Assembly (NCBI GenBank): GCA_902633965.1
Contig: CACPID010000004.1
Location: forward strand, 1-64,000
DNA length: 64,000 nt
Reading direction: 5' to 3'
Origin: an uncultured Pelagibacteraceae bacterium
GTDB taxonomy: Bacteria > Pseudomonadota > Alphaproteobacteria > Pelagibacterales > Pelagibacteraceae
The notes beneath the pieces are model-generated. The model saw only the letters and a list, made by a program, of their open reading frames with translations, was not told where the DNA came from and ran no database searches. This document shows, piece after piece, positions 31,252-39,260 of this stretch (positions within the stretch are counted from its first letter, which is position 1; each line of letters begins with the position of its first letter). Position numbers and translations under genes: made by a program.

Positions 31252-31736
31252 AACTGAAAATAAAAGATCAAATACCAAATACGGAGATTTTTCAACTCAT
31301 TGGTGGAGAGCCAAAAAAAAGTAAAATAAGGGAAATTATAGGTAATGAAAAAATTGTTTTATTTGGTTTACCTGGCGCATTCACATCAACTTGCTCCAAA
31401 CTTCATCTTCCAGGTTTTGTAGCTAATGCAGATAAAATCAAAGCACAAGGAATAGAAAATATATTTTGTTTGTCAGTAAATGATCCTTATGTAATGAGTG
31501 GCTGGGGAGAAATTAATAATACTGGAGATAAAATAAAAATGTTATCAGATCCATATTTATTATTCACAAAAGCGATTGGTGCAGAAGTTGATAGAAATTC
31601 AAAAGGAATGGGTATCAGATCAAATCGTTATTTAATGGTTATAGAGAATTTCACAGTAATTAATATTCATGTTGAAAAAGAGACTAAAGAATGTGGATTA
31701 ACTTCAGCAGAGAACTTATTAAATAATCTAATCTAG
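31248..31736 (+). CDS. Peroxiredoxin (Prx5 type)
   Basis: This 162-residue thiol peroxidase reduces hydroperoxides. The peroxidatic Cys is in 'GLPGAFTSTCSKLHLPGF' near residue 50, the PxxxT/SxxC motif of the Prx5 subfamily, and 'VSVNDPYVMSGWGE' and 'RSNRYLMVIE' are also family-typical. No second, resolving Cys in the usual position is obvious; a Cys occurs near the C terminus (KECGLTSAE). It overlaps thrC by 4 bases. Three bases after its stop begins a hairpin element that recurs at 32589. Confidence 0.93.
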   Translation: MKLKIKDQIPNTEIFQLIGGEPKKSKIREIIGNEKIVLFGLPGAFTSTCSKLHLPGFVANADKIKAQGIENIFCLSVNDPYVMSGWGEINNTGDKIKMLSDPYLLFTKAIGAEVDRNSKGMGIRSNRYLMVIENFTVINIHVEKETKECGLTSAENLLNNLI

Positions 31737-31739
31737 TTA

Positions 31740-31769
31740 GGGCAGTTCTGTTGCCAGGTGCCCCGAACT
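31740..31769. repeat. Hairpin repeat element, copy 1
   Basis: The core GTTCTGTTGCCAGGTGCCCC (31745-31764) is identical to 32594-32613. It can fold as GGGC / GCCC outer pairs around an inner CTG-TTGC-CAG hairpin, with the flanking GTT (31737-31739 region) able to pair with AAC (31766-31768). It begins 4 bases after the peroxiredoxin stop. It is much richer in GC than its surroundings. It may be a shared 3'-end (terminator-like) or small structured RNA element; there is no T-tract on the plus strand. Confidence 0.7.
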
Positions 31770-31886
31770 TTGTTTGATTATACACACTTAATTTTCCAAA
31801 ATCATATATATTTTACGTGTCTGGTCGTCCATATGACGTCTAAAAATCGAGTCGTCAGGGGTTATATGATTTGGTAACCTTGGATC
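31770..31886 (+). promoter_or_regulatory. Leader region of the 212-residue unknown gene, with GTCGTC repeats
   Basis: Between the hairpin repeat and the next start lie 117 bases with no gene. They contain GTCGTCCA (31824-31831), a small hairpin CGTC-catat-GACG (31825-31837) and GTCGTCAGG (31851-31859). GTCGTCCA recurs at 32525-32532, just after the gene. The stretch should hold a promoter or leader, but I cannot define -35/-10 boxes. Confidence 0.35.
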
Positions 31887-32525
31887 ATGACAGTTATGCT
31901 TAAAGATATAAGAGGGTCTAATTTAGGGTTTATAAATAAACACATTGTTGATCTCAAATCCTTGAACGAAAAAATTTATAACTCAAAAAAAAGCGACAAT
32001 AGAGTGACTCTTAATAGTGAACCTGATGAGTCAAAAAAAAAAGAAATATATAAACTTTATGAATATATTTTTAAAAGTTCATTTGATGCAAAAAAAAAAG
32101 AGGTTTTGCTTACAATTGCATTTGGAAATGAAAAATGGAGCTGGAGAGTAGTGGGAATTTCATATCAGGCTTTATCTGAATTTCAACAAAATGGTTTTAA
32201 ATATAAAACAAGAACTTTCAATCGTGATCATTTTTATCAGCCGAGAATAGTTACTTTTAGAAAAATGTTAAAGGAATTCATGCCATATGAAAAGTGGTGG
32301 AAATGGTTTTGGAAAAATGATGAAACAATTATTGTAACTATTAAACAACATAACAACAACAAGAACTTGTTGGTTGAAAACTTAGACATAATACCAATAG
32401 ATTGGAGATTAGGTTATTTTACTTGCAATCCGGTGGTAGGGTTTAGTTATACTAAAATTAGAGAAGGTGAATATCTACGTAATCTTACACAGATAATTCT
32501 TAACAACGTAGATTCCGACTCATAG
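31887..32525 (+). CDS. Unrecognised 212-residue protein between hairpin repeats
   Basis: I do not recognise this protein. It is soluble, with no signal peptide or membrane helix. Residues ~1-65 are charged and helical-looking; residues ~70-210 are rich in aromatic residues, with 'GNEKWSWRVVGISYQALSEF' near 80, 'TRTFNRDHFYQPRIVTFRKM' near 108, 'EKWWKWFWKNDETIIVTI' near 135 and 'PIDWRLGYFTCNPVVGFSY' near 172. Codon use resembles the neighbours. It starts at ATG 31887 or at the ATG three codons later. It is inserted between the peroxiredoxin and rnhA genes, which are often neighbours in alphaproteobacteria, and is bracketed by two near-identical hairpin elements. Confidence 0.8.
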   Translation: MTVMLKDIRGSNLGFINKHIVDLKSLNEKIYNSKKSDNRVTLNSEPDESKKKEIYKLYEYIFKSSFDAKKKEVLLTIAFGNEKWSWRVVGISYQALSEFQQNGFKYKTRTFNRDHFYQPRIVTFRKMLKEFMPYEKWWKWFWKNDETIIVTIKQHNNNKNLLVENLDIIPIDWRLGYFTCNPVVGFSYTKIREGEYLRNLTQIILNNVDSDS

Positions 32526-32588
32526 TCGTCCAATCAGGTTGTAATTTTAAATTTACGTTGATAATTAAAACTTATTTATTAATAAGAA

Positions 32589-32617
32589 GGGGCGTTCTGT
32601 TGCCAGGTGCCCCAACT
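32589..32617. repeat. Hairpin repeat element, copy 2
   Basis: GGGGC (32589-32593) pairs with GCCCC (32609-32613) around an inner CTG-TTGC-CAG hairpin. The 20-base core is identical to copy 1 and both are followed by AACT. The last bases overlap the rnhA stop codon, so on the minus strand this hairpin lies immediately after rnhA and is followed by TTCTTATT, consistent with a 3'-end or terminator role for rnhA. Confidence 0.7.
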
Positions 32618-33038
32618 ATAAGTTGGCAGCATCTTTAGCAAGTAAATCTACTTCATTATTCAATTCATCAGTTGAATGTGCTTTTACCCAGTTCCAACTT
32701 ATTTCAAACTCATTATTTAGTAGATCTAATTCTGTCCAAAGTGCTTTATTGCTTACTTCTTTTTTGTTTGCAGTTTTCCATCCATTTTTTTTCCAATTAT
32801 GTATCCATTCTGTTATTCCAGACTTTACGTATTTAGAGTCTGTAAAAATTTGAACATTACTACCCTTTGGAATTTTTTTTAAAGCTTCAATTGGAGCAAG
32901 TAGCTCCATTTGATTATTTGTAGTATTTTTTTTACTTCCTTTTATGAAAGTTTTTTTTCCATCAACAATAATTATTGCTGCCCATCCACCATTTCCCGGA
33001 TTAATTAAACATGAACCGTCTGTATATATTTTAATCAT
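32616..33038 (-). CDS. rnhA: Ribonuclease HI
   Basis: RNase HI cuts RNA in RNA-DNA hybrids. The 140-residue protein has the four catalytic acids: 'IYTDGSCLINPGNGGWAA' (Asp6), 'NQMELLAPIEAL' (Glu near 45), 'VQIFTDSKYVKSGI' (Asp near 67) and the C-terminal Asp in 'NNEVDLLAKDAA' near 130. The conserved 'WVKAHS' (H in a flexible loop) is present. It overlaps thrB by 8 bases and ends the crt-blh-ispH-thrB-rnhA run. It ends at the hairpin repeat copy 2. Confidence 0.96.
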   Translation of the reverse strand: MIKIYTDGSCLINPGNGGWAAIIIVDGKKTFIKGSKKNTTNNQMELLAPIEALKKIPKGSNVQIFTDSKYVKSGITEWIHNWKKNGWKTANKKEVSNKALWTELDLLNNEFEISWNWVKAHSTDELNNEVDLLAKDAANL

Positions 33039-34005
33039 TATTTGTATAAGTTTTGTAAGAATTTATTCCACGATGAAAATTTAATTTTTGAATATATTCT
33101 TTTGGGTCTTTAATTTTTATAATAGCATTTCTTGGTGTATTTAAATAATCATAAGCTCTAGTTAAAAGATATCTTAAAGCTGATCCTTTACACATTGTAT
33201 TGAAATTTTTTTTTTCAATATTTTTTAATTTTCTAATACTTTCATAACCTTTAAGAAGATTTAAGGACTTTCTTTTATTTAGAACATATTTACTATTTTT
33301 TTTTTCAAAACATAGAGCATTAACACATGTAGCAAGCTCATATGATAAATAGTCATTGCATGAAAAATAAAAATCAATAAAACCATGAAACTTTTTTTTA
33401 TGAAAAATAATATTATCTACAAATAAATCTGAATGTATAATTCCTTTTGGTAAGTTTCTAGGCCAATTTTTTTTAATCTGAATTAATTCATTTTTCATAA
33501 GACTTTTTAAGTTCTTTGATATTTTATTTATTTTAATATTTATTTTTGATAGCAAATTTGGCCAAGATGAAATAGATAAAGAATTTCTTCGATAAAGATT
33601 TATTTTTTTTGATGCTAAATGAAGTTTGGCTACATTTTTGCCCACTACAAAACAATCGTTATAATTTAATTCCTTTTTATCTTTGCCTTCAAGAAAAGAA
33701 ACAATACATGCATTCTTTTTTTTTATTTTAAAAATAAATTTTCCATTTTTACTTCTGACTGGATTTGGACATTTCACTTTCAATTTTGACAATCTCGACA
33801 TTAAATTCATAAAATATGGAAGATCACGAGAATTTACTCTTTTTTCAAAGATTGTAAGTATATATTTTTTATTTTTTATAGTTATAAGATAGTTTGTGTT
33901 TTCAATACCTTTTTTAATCCCTTTAAATTTTTTAATTTTTCCAAGATTAAATTGGTTTTCAATATTTAATATATCTAGTTTCGTAACTTTAGTGAAAACC
34001 GCCAT
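33031..34005 (-). CDS. thrB: Homoserine kinase, ThrB type II (APH fold)
   Basis: The 324-residue enzyme phosphorylates homoserine for threonine synthesis. It belongs to the aminoglycoside-phosphotransferase-fold homoserine kinases, not the GHMP type. 'GKIKKFKGIKKGIENTNYLI' near residue 22 binds ATP, 'GIIHSDLFVDNIIFHKKK' near 190 is the catalytic loop (Asp and Asn) and 'GFIDFYFSC' holds the metal-binding Asp. It shares one base with the ispH stop and overlaps rnhA by 8 bases. The ispH-thrB-rnhA order is common in alphaproteobacteria. Confidence 0.93.
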   Translation of the reverse strand: MAVFTKVTKLDILNIENQFNLGKIKKFKGIKKGIENTNYLITIKNKKYILTIFEKRVNSRDLPYFMNLMSRLSKLKVKCPNPVRSKNGKFIFKIKKKNACIVSFLEGKDKKELNYNDCFVVGKNVAKLHLASKKINLYRRNSLSISSWPNLLSKINIKINKISKNLKSLMKNELIQIKKNWPRNLPKGIIHSDLFVDNIIFHKKKFHGFIDFYFSCNDYLSYELATCVNALCFEKKNSKYVLNKRKSLNLLKGYESIRKLKNIEKKNFNTMCKGSALRYLLTRAYDYLNTPRNAIIKIKDPKEYIQKLNFHRGINSYKTYTNND

Positions 34006-34958
34006 TAGTTTAATCTTCCGGGAATTTTAAAAGTTATATCTTCTTTTATAATCTCAACTTCTTCGATATTGACACTAAATTGTTCTTTTAATTTTTTAAT
34101 AAAATTTTCAACTAAAATTTCAGGGGCAGATGCACCCGATGAAATTCCTATTGTTTTGCATTTTGTTATTTTTTCTAAAGGTATGCTACTTTCAGAGTGA
34201 ATTAAAACTGCCTCAGAACACCCAGAATTATTTGCAACCTCAACTAATCTTAATGAATTAGATGAGTTTCTACTACCAATTACAAAAAACATATCACAGA
34301 GTTTTGCAATTTTTTTTACTGCAGCTTGTCTATTAGTTGTTGCGTAACAAATATCCTCTTTTTTTGGTTCTTTAATGTTTGAAAATTTTTCTTTAAGAGC
34401 ATTAATTATATCTTTTGTATCATCTACTGACAAAGTAGTTTGTGTAACATAAGCTAACTTTCCATTTCCTTTGATTTCAAATTTATTAACATCTTCAATA
34501 TTTTCTATTAAATCTATTGATCCATTTGGAATTTGACCCATTGTACCAATCACTTCTGGATGATTTTTATGACCAATTAACAAAACATGAAATCCACTTT
34601 TATTTAAATTTTCAGCCTCTCTGTGAACCTTAGAAACTAATGGACATGTTGCATCAATATAATCCATTTTTAATTCTTTTGCCTCCGCAGGAACAACTTT
34701 TGGAACTCCGTGTGCTGAAAAAATGACTGGTCTAGTTTTATCCTTTATTTCGTTTAATTCCTCTACGAAAACTGCACCAATCTTTTTTAAACTTTCAACG
34801 ACATGTTTATTATGAACTATTTCATGTCTTACGTAAACTGGAGATCCATATTTTTCTATACTTTTTTTTACTATCTCAATCGCACGATCTACTCCTGCGC
34901 AAAAACCTCTTGGAGCTGCTAATAAAACTTTTATTTCTTTATTTTTCATTTTTTTCAA
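34005..34958 (-). CDS. ispH: 4-hydroxy-3-methylbut-2-enyl diphosphate reductase
   Basis: IspH makes IPP and DMAPP in the last step of the MEP pathway using a 4Fe-4S cluster. The three cluster cysteines are visible in 'PRGFCAGVDRAI' near residue 18, 'DATCPLVSKVHREA' near 102 and 'DICYATTNRQ' near 204. The 317-residue start at 34958 overlaps blh by 20 bases; an ATG three codons later (34949) is also possible. Its place directly after the carotenoid genes links precursor supply to retinal synthesis. Confidence 0.96.
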   Translation of the reverse strand: MKKMKNKEIKVLLAAPRGFCAGVDRAIEIVKKSIEKYGSPVYVRHEIVHNKHVVESLKKIGAVFVEELNEIKDKTRPVIFSAHGVPKVVPAEAKELKMDYIDATCPLVSKVHREAENLNKSGFHVLLIGHKNHPEVIGTMGQIPNGSIDLIENIEDVNKFEIKGNGKLAYVTQTTLSVDDTKDIINALKEKFSNIKEPKKEDICYATTNRQAAVKKIAKLCDMFFVIGSRNSSNSLRLVEVANNSGCSEAVLIHSESSIPLEKITKCKTIGISSGASAPEILVENFIKKLKEQFSVNIEEVEIIKEDITFKIPGRLN

Positions 34959-35853
34959 TTAAATATTCGAGTAATATATGCGGAAAGGTCAAGGACGCCA
35001 AACCAATAAATATTACTTTTAGTATTGCTTCGTCTAAAACATAATAATTAGTTAAAAAATAAATAGCGATAATAAATAATATTGCAGTAATAACAGTTAG
35101 GGGCACTGCTTTTTTTATAAATTTCACAACTCCACTTTTAAAGTTTTTTTTATCAATTTCATAAATTAATGAAAAAGAGTGCCTTACTGAGTGCAAGAAA
35201 CAAAAGTATAAAGTAAAAGCAACTAGTGGAGATAAAAATATATTAAGTAATAAAATAGTTAACCAATCTGCTAATAAAAAACCATTATAGTTTAATTGGC
35301 TCATTAAAATTATATTTGCAGAGAAACTAATTATAAGAAAGAAAATTACTAAATTTTCATTTGCAGTTATAATATCCACATCAAGAGATTGAAAAATCTT
35401 TAGAGTCTCTTCTTGGTGAAAAAATAAAGGAGCAAATACTATTAAAGATCCTTTAAATAAATATAAAATATTCTTAAATCCTCCGTTATTAACAAGTCCG
35501 ACTGAACTATCTTCTTTACCAAAATGGTATGATGCAACCAATAAAAATATAATCAAAGTGAATAAAGGTAGTATTGTCCAACAAAGAATAATTAACAGAG
35601 AAAAAAAAATATATACTGAATAAAAATAAAAATTATTTTTTACTTTATAAATTTTCATTAGCTGGGAGCCTTTGACATGGTCTAGGGCACCATGACAAAC
35701 TCCAATAATAGATATTAAAAAAAAACAAATAACAGTTTGATAAGGTATTGTAATATTTTTTATTTCTAAAAACTTTGAAACTGAGAATATGACTAATATG
35801 TTGAAGAAAAAAATAATGATAGAATATTGTCTATTAAGTTTTAATAAATTCAT
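34939..35853 (-). CDS. blh: Beta-carotene 15,15'-dioxygenase, Brp/Blh family (retinal formation)
   Basis: Blh cleaves beta-carotene into two retinal molecules, the chromophore of proteorhodopsin. The 304-residue membrane protein has about seven hydrophobic helices and the histidine positions of the Brp/Blh family: 'GVCHGALDHVKGSQL' near residue 53, 'ASYHFGKEDSS' near 110, 'FLHSVRHSF' near 220 and 'FPHILLEYL' near 288, consistent with a His-coordinated iron site. It follows crtY directly with no gap and overlaps ispH by 20 bases. A rhodopsin gene is not in the window. Confidence 0.93.
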   Translation of the reverse strand: MNLLKLNRQYSIIIFFFNILVIFSVSKFLEIKNITIPYQTVICFFLISIIGVCHGALDHVKGSQLMKIYKVKNNFYFYSVYIFFSLLIILCWTILPLFTLIIFLLVASYHFGKEDSSVGLVNNGGFKNILYLFKGSLIVFAPLFFHQEETLKIFQSLDVDIITANENLVIFFLIISFSANIILMSQLNYNGFLLADWLTILLLNIFLSPLVAFTLYFCFLHSVRHSFSLIYEIDKKNFKSGVVKFIKKAVPLTVITAILFIIAIYFLTNYYVLDEAILKVIFIGLASLTFPHILLEYLIEKNEK

Positions 35854-36921
35854 TTAGTAGAATAACGCTTTTATAAAAGTTAATTTTGGCATTTTTAAAA
35901 TAATAGATATGTCCTCAATAAAATTACTTTTATTGGATAAAAATTTTATCACAGTATTAGCTTTAACTTTAAACATATCACAAAATATCTTTGGCATTAT
36001 TTTAGGATTTCTCTCTAAAACTTTTAAAAAAACCTGATCTAAAAATTTGTATTTACTTTGAATTTCAAAACTTTTAAGTTTTTTTAAATTATCAAAGTTC
36101 TCTCTTATATACTTACTATGCTCTTGTATATTAAGGAATGTATAGCCAGTGCTTAATCGTGTCATACCACCAGCAGTACCGATATTAATTTTATTTTTTT
36201 CATTTATATTTTTTGGTGTAAATAATGGAATTGCACCTTGTTCTTTAAAAATAATATCATAATTTTTTATTTTTAAATTTTGCTCTATATATTCTTTAAT
36301 TTGTTCGTCATAATCCATGATTGAGTCGTCAGTCATATTTGATAACCAAGTGGTCTCTATAAGTGCTTTATTTTTTTCAAATGGAAGTGTATAGAAGAAA
36401 TGTACACTATTTCTTTGATCGCAGTTAAAATCCATCAAATTAATAATCTTATTATCAAAAATATTATTTTTTGTTTGTATCTCTACACCACAAAAATGTT
36501 GCCAAAGATTTTCTATATTTTTATTAATTGTTGGAACACTATTAAAAATAAAAGAGTTGTTTATATTTATTTCCTTAATATCTTTAAAAAAACTTATATT
36601 TTTATTTTTTTTTAATTCATTAATGATTTTAGAGTAAAATAAACCACTATCTATACTTTGATAGGGAAAATCATTACATTGCAAATGTTGTGTTTCGTAT
36701 TTGGAATTTATGGTAAAATTGTTCCAACTCTTTTTAACACAATCGTCAAAATTATGATCTATAACTTTCCAAAAAGACCAAGTTTTATCCCTCTTATATT
36801 CCTCTCTTGGTTCAATAATTGCCAATGTCCTATTTTCAAATTTTTTATATAAATTGAGCTCATGGGCTAACGATAAACCGGCACAACCTCCACCAATTAT
36901 TATGTAATCAAAATCTTTCAT
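35854..36921 (-). CDS. crtY: Lycopene beta-cyclase
   Basis: CrtY cyclises both ends of lycopene to give beta-carotene. The 355-residue protein starts with a dinucleotide fold 'DYIIIGGGCAGLSLAHEL' and contains 'DKTWSFWK' near residue 45, 'FFYTLPFEKNKALIETTWLS' near 175 (the family FxY.LPf..... lxEtT region) and 'GTAGGMTRLSTGYTF' near 255, all hallmarks of the CrtY family. It overlaps the crtB end by 14 bases and is followed immediately by blh. Confidence 0.93.
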   Translation of the reverse strand: MKDFDYIIIGGGCAGLSLAHELNLYKKFENRTLAIIEPREEYKRDKTWSFWKVIDHNFDDCVKKSWNNFTINSKYETQHLQCNDFPYQSIDSGLFYSKIINELKKNKNISFFKDIKEININNSFIFNSVPTINKNIENLWQHFCGVEIQTKNNIFDNKIINLMDFNCDQRNSVHFFYTLPFEKNKALIETTWLSNMTDDSIMDYDEQIKEYIEQNLKIKNYDIIFKEQGAIPLFTPKNINEKNKINIGTAGGMTRLSTGYTFLNIQEHSKYIRENFDNLKKLKSFEIQSKYKFLDQVFLKVLERNPKIMPKIFCDMFKVKANTVIKFLSNKSNFIEDISIILKMPKLTFIKALFY

Positions 36922-37756
36922 CTAAATTTATTTTATCATTAATTATATTATGTTCATTTTTTCGTAAATGCTCGTCTGATTTAATAAATAGTAGTCTAAT
37001 AAAGTCTAAAATACTCAAAATAGTTTGATTTAATTTACTTAAATTAGATACATAAATTTTTCCTGAATTTTTATAATTTTCTATATTTTTCCTTTTAAGA
37101 ATTTCATTTCCTATCTGCCTATATACTCTTCTTGCAACAATAATTGCAAATCTACAATTCAATGGAATTTTATTTATAGATTTAAATGAACTTTCATAAA
37201 AAATATCAGCGAGTTTTAATGTTTCCCTTATAGTATCAAAATCGAGGTTTATATACTTTCTGTTTCGATTGCTATCTTCAATTACATCTCGTGCAATATT
37301 TGTTAGCTGCATCGCAATACCTAGATCTATTGCTGACCTAAGTGAATCCTTTGATTTAACGTTTAGTATTTTAGCCATCATCAGACCTACAGTGCCCGCA
37401 ACTCGATATGAATATATAATTAATTCATTATTTGTTTTTAATTTTACACTATCTTTTAAATCTGACTCAACTCCATCAAATAAATCTAATATTATTTTAC
37501 TGGAAATATTAAAATTATTACTCAGTTCATAAATTTTATTAATATTTTTGTTGTTTAAATTTTTATTAATAAAATCTTGTTTAAAATCATTGAATAATTT
37601 TCTTTTTATTTGTAAATCTTGGTTTTTGTCAGCTATATCGTCTAAGGTTCTACAAAAATCATATAAATCAGAGCATTGTCGATAAGTTTTTTTAGGTAAA
37701 AAAAAACCAGCCCAATTAAACGATTTTGCATAAATTGATAATAGATTTTGGGACAT
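36908..37756 (-). CDS. crtB: Phytoene synthase
   Basis: CrtB condenses two geranylgeranyl diphosphates to phytoene. The 282-residue enzyme has both Asp-rich motifs: 'FCRTLDDIADK' near residue 29 (DxxxD) and 'NIARDVIEDSNRNRKYI' near 152 (DxxxD). 'YSYRVAGTVGLMMAKI' near 110 is also typical. It shares one base with the crtI stop and overlaps crtY by 14 bases. The GGPP synthase (crtE) that should feed it is not in this window. Confidence 0.95.
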   Translation of the reverse strand: MSQNLLSIYAKSFNWAGFFLPKKTYRQCSDLYDFCRTLDDIADKNQDLQIKRKLFNDFKQDFINKNLNNKNINKIYELSNNFNISSKIILDLFDGVESDLKDSVKLKTNNELIIYSYRVAGTVGLMMAKILNVKSKDSLRSAIDLGIAMQLTNIARDVIEDSNRNRKYINLDFDTIRETLKLADIFYESSFKSINKIPLNCRFAIIVARRVYRQIGNEILKRKNIENYKNSGKIYVSNLSKLNQTILSILDFIRLLFIKSDEHLRKNEHNIINDKINLDERF

Positions 37757-39216
37757 CAGAGAATTTTGTCTAAAACTTTAGCCGAAGATAGAACTCCTGG
37801 CACACCAGCTCCTGGATGAGTTCCCGCTCCAACAAAATAAAGCCCATCATATATCTCAGATTTATTATGAAATCTAAAATAAGCTGATTGCGAAAATTTT
37901 GGCTGAATTGAAAAACCTGAGCCATATTTAGTATTAAGGTCATTCTCAAAGTAATCAGGTGTCAAATAAAAATCTTCAACAATGTTCTCCTTTAAGTTTG
38001 GCATTAAATCTTTTTCCATTTTATTAATTACTAAATTTTTCATTTTCTCACCCTCTGTAGACCAATTAATTTTTGACTGGTTATTAGGCACGGGGACTAA
38101 GACGTAAAAACAATCTTTTCCATTAGGGGCCATAGATTTATCAGTCGCAGACGGTCTATGAAGATAATAACTAATATCATCATTCAATTTTTTATTTTCA
38201 AATATATCATCAAGATGCTCTTTATATTTATTACCGAATTTTATTGTATGATGTTCTATGTTTTCATATTTTATTTTTGTTCCAAAATAGTAAACAAAGA
38301 GACCCATTGAATATTCCATTCGTCTTTTTTTCCATTGAAATAAAATAGACTTATTGGCATTTCCATTTAACATTTTTTCATAAACTGCTGGCGGGTCAGC
38401 ATTGCATATAACATTATCTGCTTTGATATTAGTTTTATCATCTAACTCTATACCGGTTATTTTATTACCGGTTGAGATAATTTTTTTAACTTCGTGACCT
38501 TTAATTATTTGGATACCTACCTCAGTCATTAACTTTTCCAAACCCCTTATGATATTTCCAGTGCCACCCATAGAGTAATGTATTCCCCATTTTTTTTCTA
38601 AATATAAAATTAATCCATAAATAGATGTTGTCGTGAAAGGATTTCCTCCAACTAAAAGAGGATGCATACTTAGCATTCTCCTCAATTTTTCATTTTTAAT
38701 ATACGAGGAGACTAGAGAATAAACTGATTTATAACTTTTAAGTTTTAGTAGAGCAGGTAGTTGCTTCATCATAACAAAAGGTTTATCAAAAGGTACATCA
38801 GCAAGTTCTGTAAATCCTTTATCAAAAATCTTTTTTGTAAAACTAACCAAGTTTTCGTATCCCTTAACATCCTCTTTACTAATTTTCTCAATTTGGCTCT
38901 TCATTTCAGCTTCATTACCAGAGTAATTAAACTTTGAATTGTCTTCAAAAACAAATTGATACCAAGTATTGAGAGGAGATAATTCAATATAATTTTTTGG
39001 GTCTTTTTTGAATAATTCAAATAATTCATTAATTAAATATGGAGCAGTAATTACAGTAGGGCCGCCATCGTAAGTAAATCCATTTCTTTTGAAAACCCTT
39101 GCTCTTCCTCCAAGATCTTGGTGTTTTTCAACTAAAGTTACTTTATGGCCTTTAGCTTTAAGGCGGAGAGCAGCAGCTAAACCACCAAAACCAGAACCAA
39201 TTACAATTGAATTCAT
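37756..39216 (-). CDS. crtI: Phytoene desaturase
   Basis: CrtI carries out the desaturations from phytoene to lycopene with FAD. The 486-residue protein starts 'VIGSGFGGLAAALRLKAKGH' (FAD fold), then 'LGGRARVFKRNGFTYDGGPT' near residue 40, 'SMGGTGNIIRGLEKLM' near 215 and the C-terminal 'GLYFVGAGTHPGAGVPGVL' near 455, the bacterial CrtI signature. It is the first gene of the crtI-crtB-crtY-blh run and sits 44 bases from the end of atpF on the same strand, so its promoter could be inside that gap or inside atpF. Confidence 0.96.
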   Translation of the reverse strand: MNSIVIGSGFGGLAAALRLKAKGHKVTLVEKHQDLGGRARVFKRNGFTYDGGPTVITAPYLINELFELFKKDPKNYIELSPLNTWYQFVFEDNSKFNYSGNEAEMKSQIEKISKEDVKGYENLVSFTKKIFDKGFTELADVPFDKPFVMMKQLPALLKLKSYKSVYSLVSSYIKNEKLRRMLSMHPLLVGGNPFTTTSIYGLILYLEKKWGIHYSMGGTGNIIRGLEKLMTEVGIQIIKGHEVKKIISTGNKITGIELDDKTNIKADNVICNADPPAVYEKMLNGNANKSILFQWKKRRMEYSMGLFVYYFGTKIKYENIEHHTIKFGNKYKEHLDDIFENKKLNDDISYYLHRPSATDKSMAPNGKDCFYVLVPVPNNQSKINWSTEGEKMKNLVINKMEKDLMPNLKENIVEDFYLTPDYFENDLNTKYGSGFSIQPKFSQSAYFRFHNKSEIYDGLYFVGAGTHPGAGVPGVLSSAKVLDKIL

Positions 39217-39260
39217 TATTGTAATTTATATTATTTTTTAAAAAAGTAACGAAATTATCT

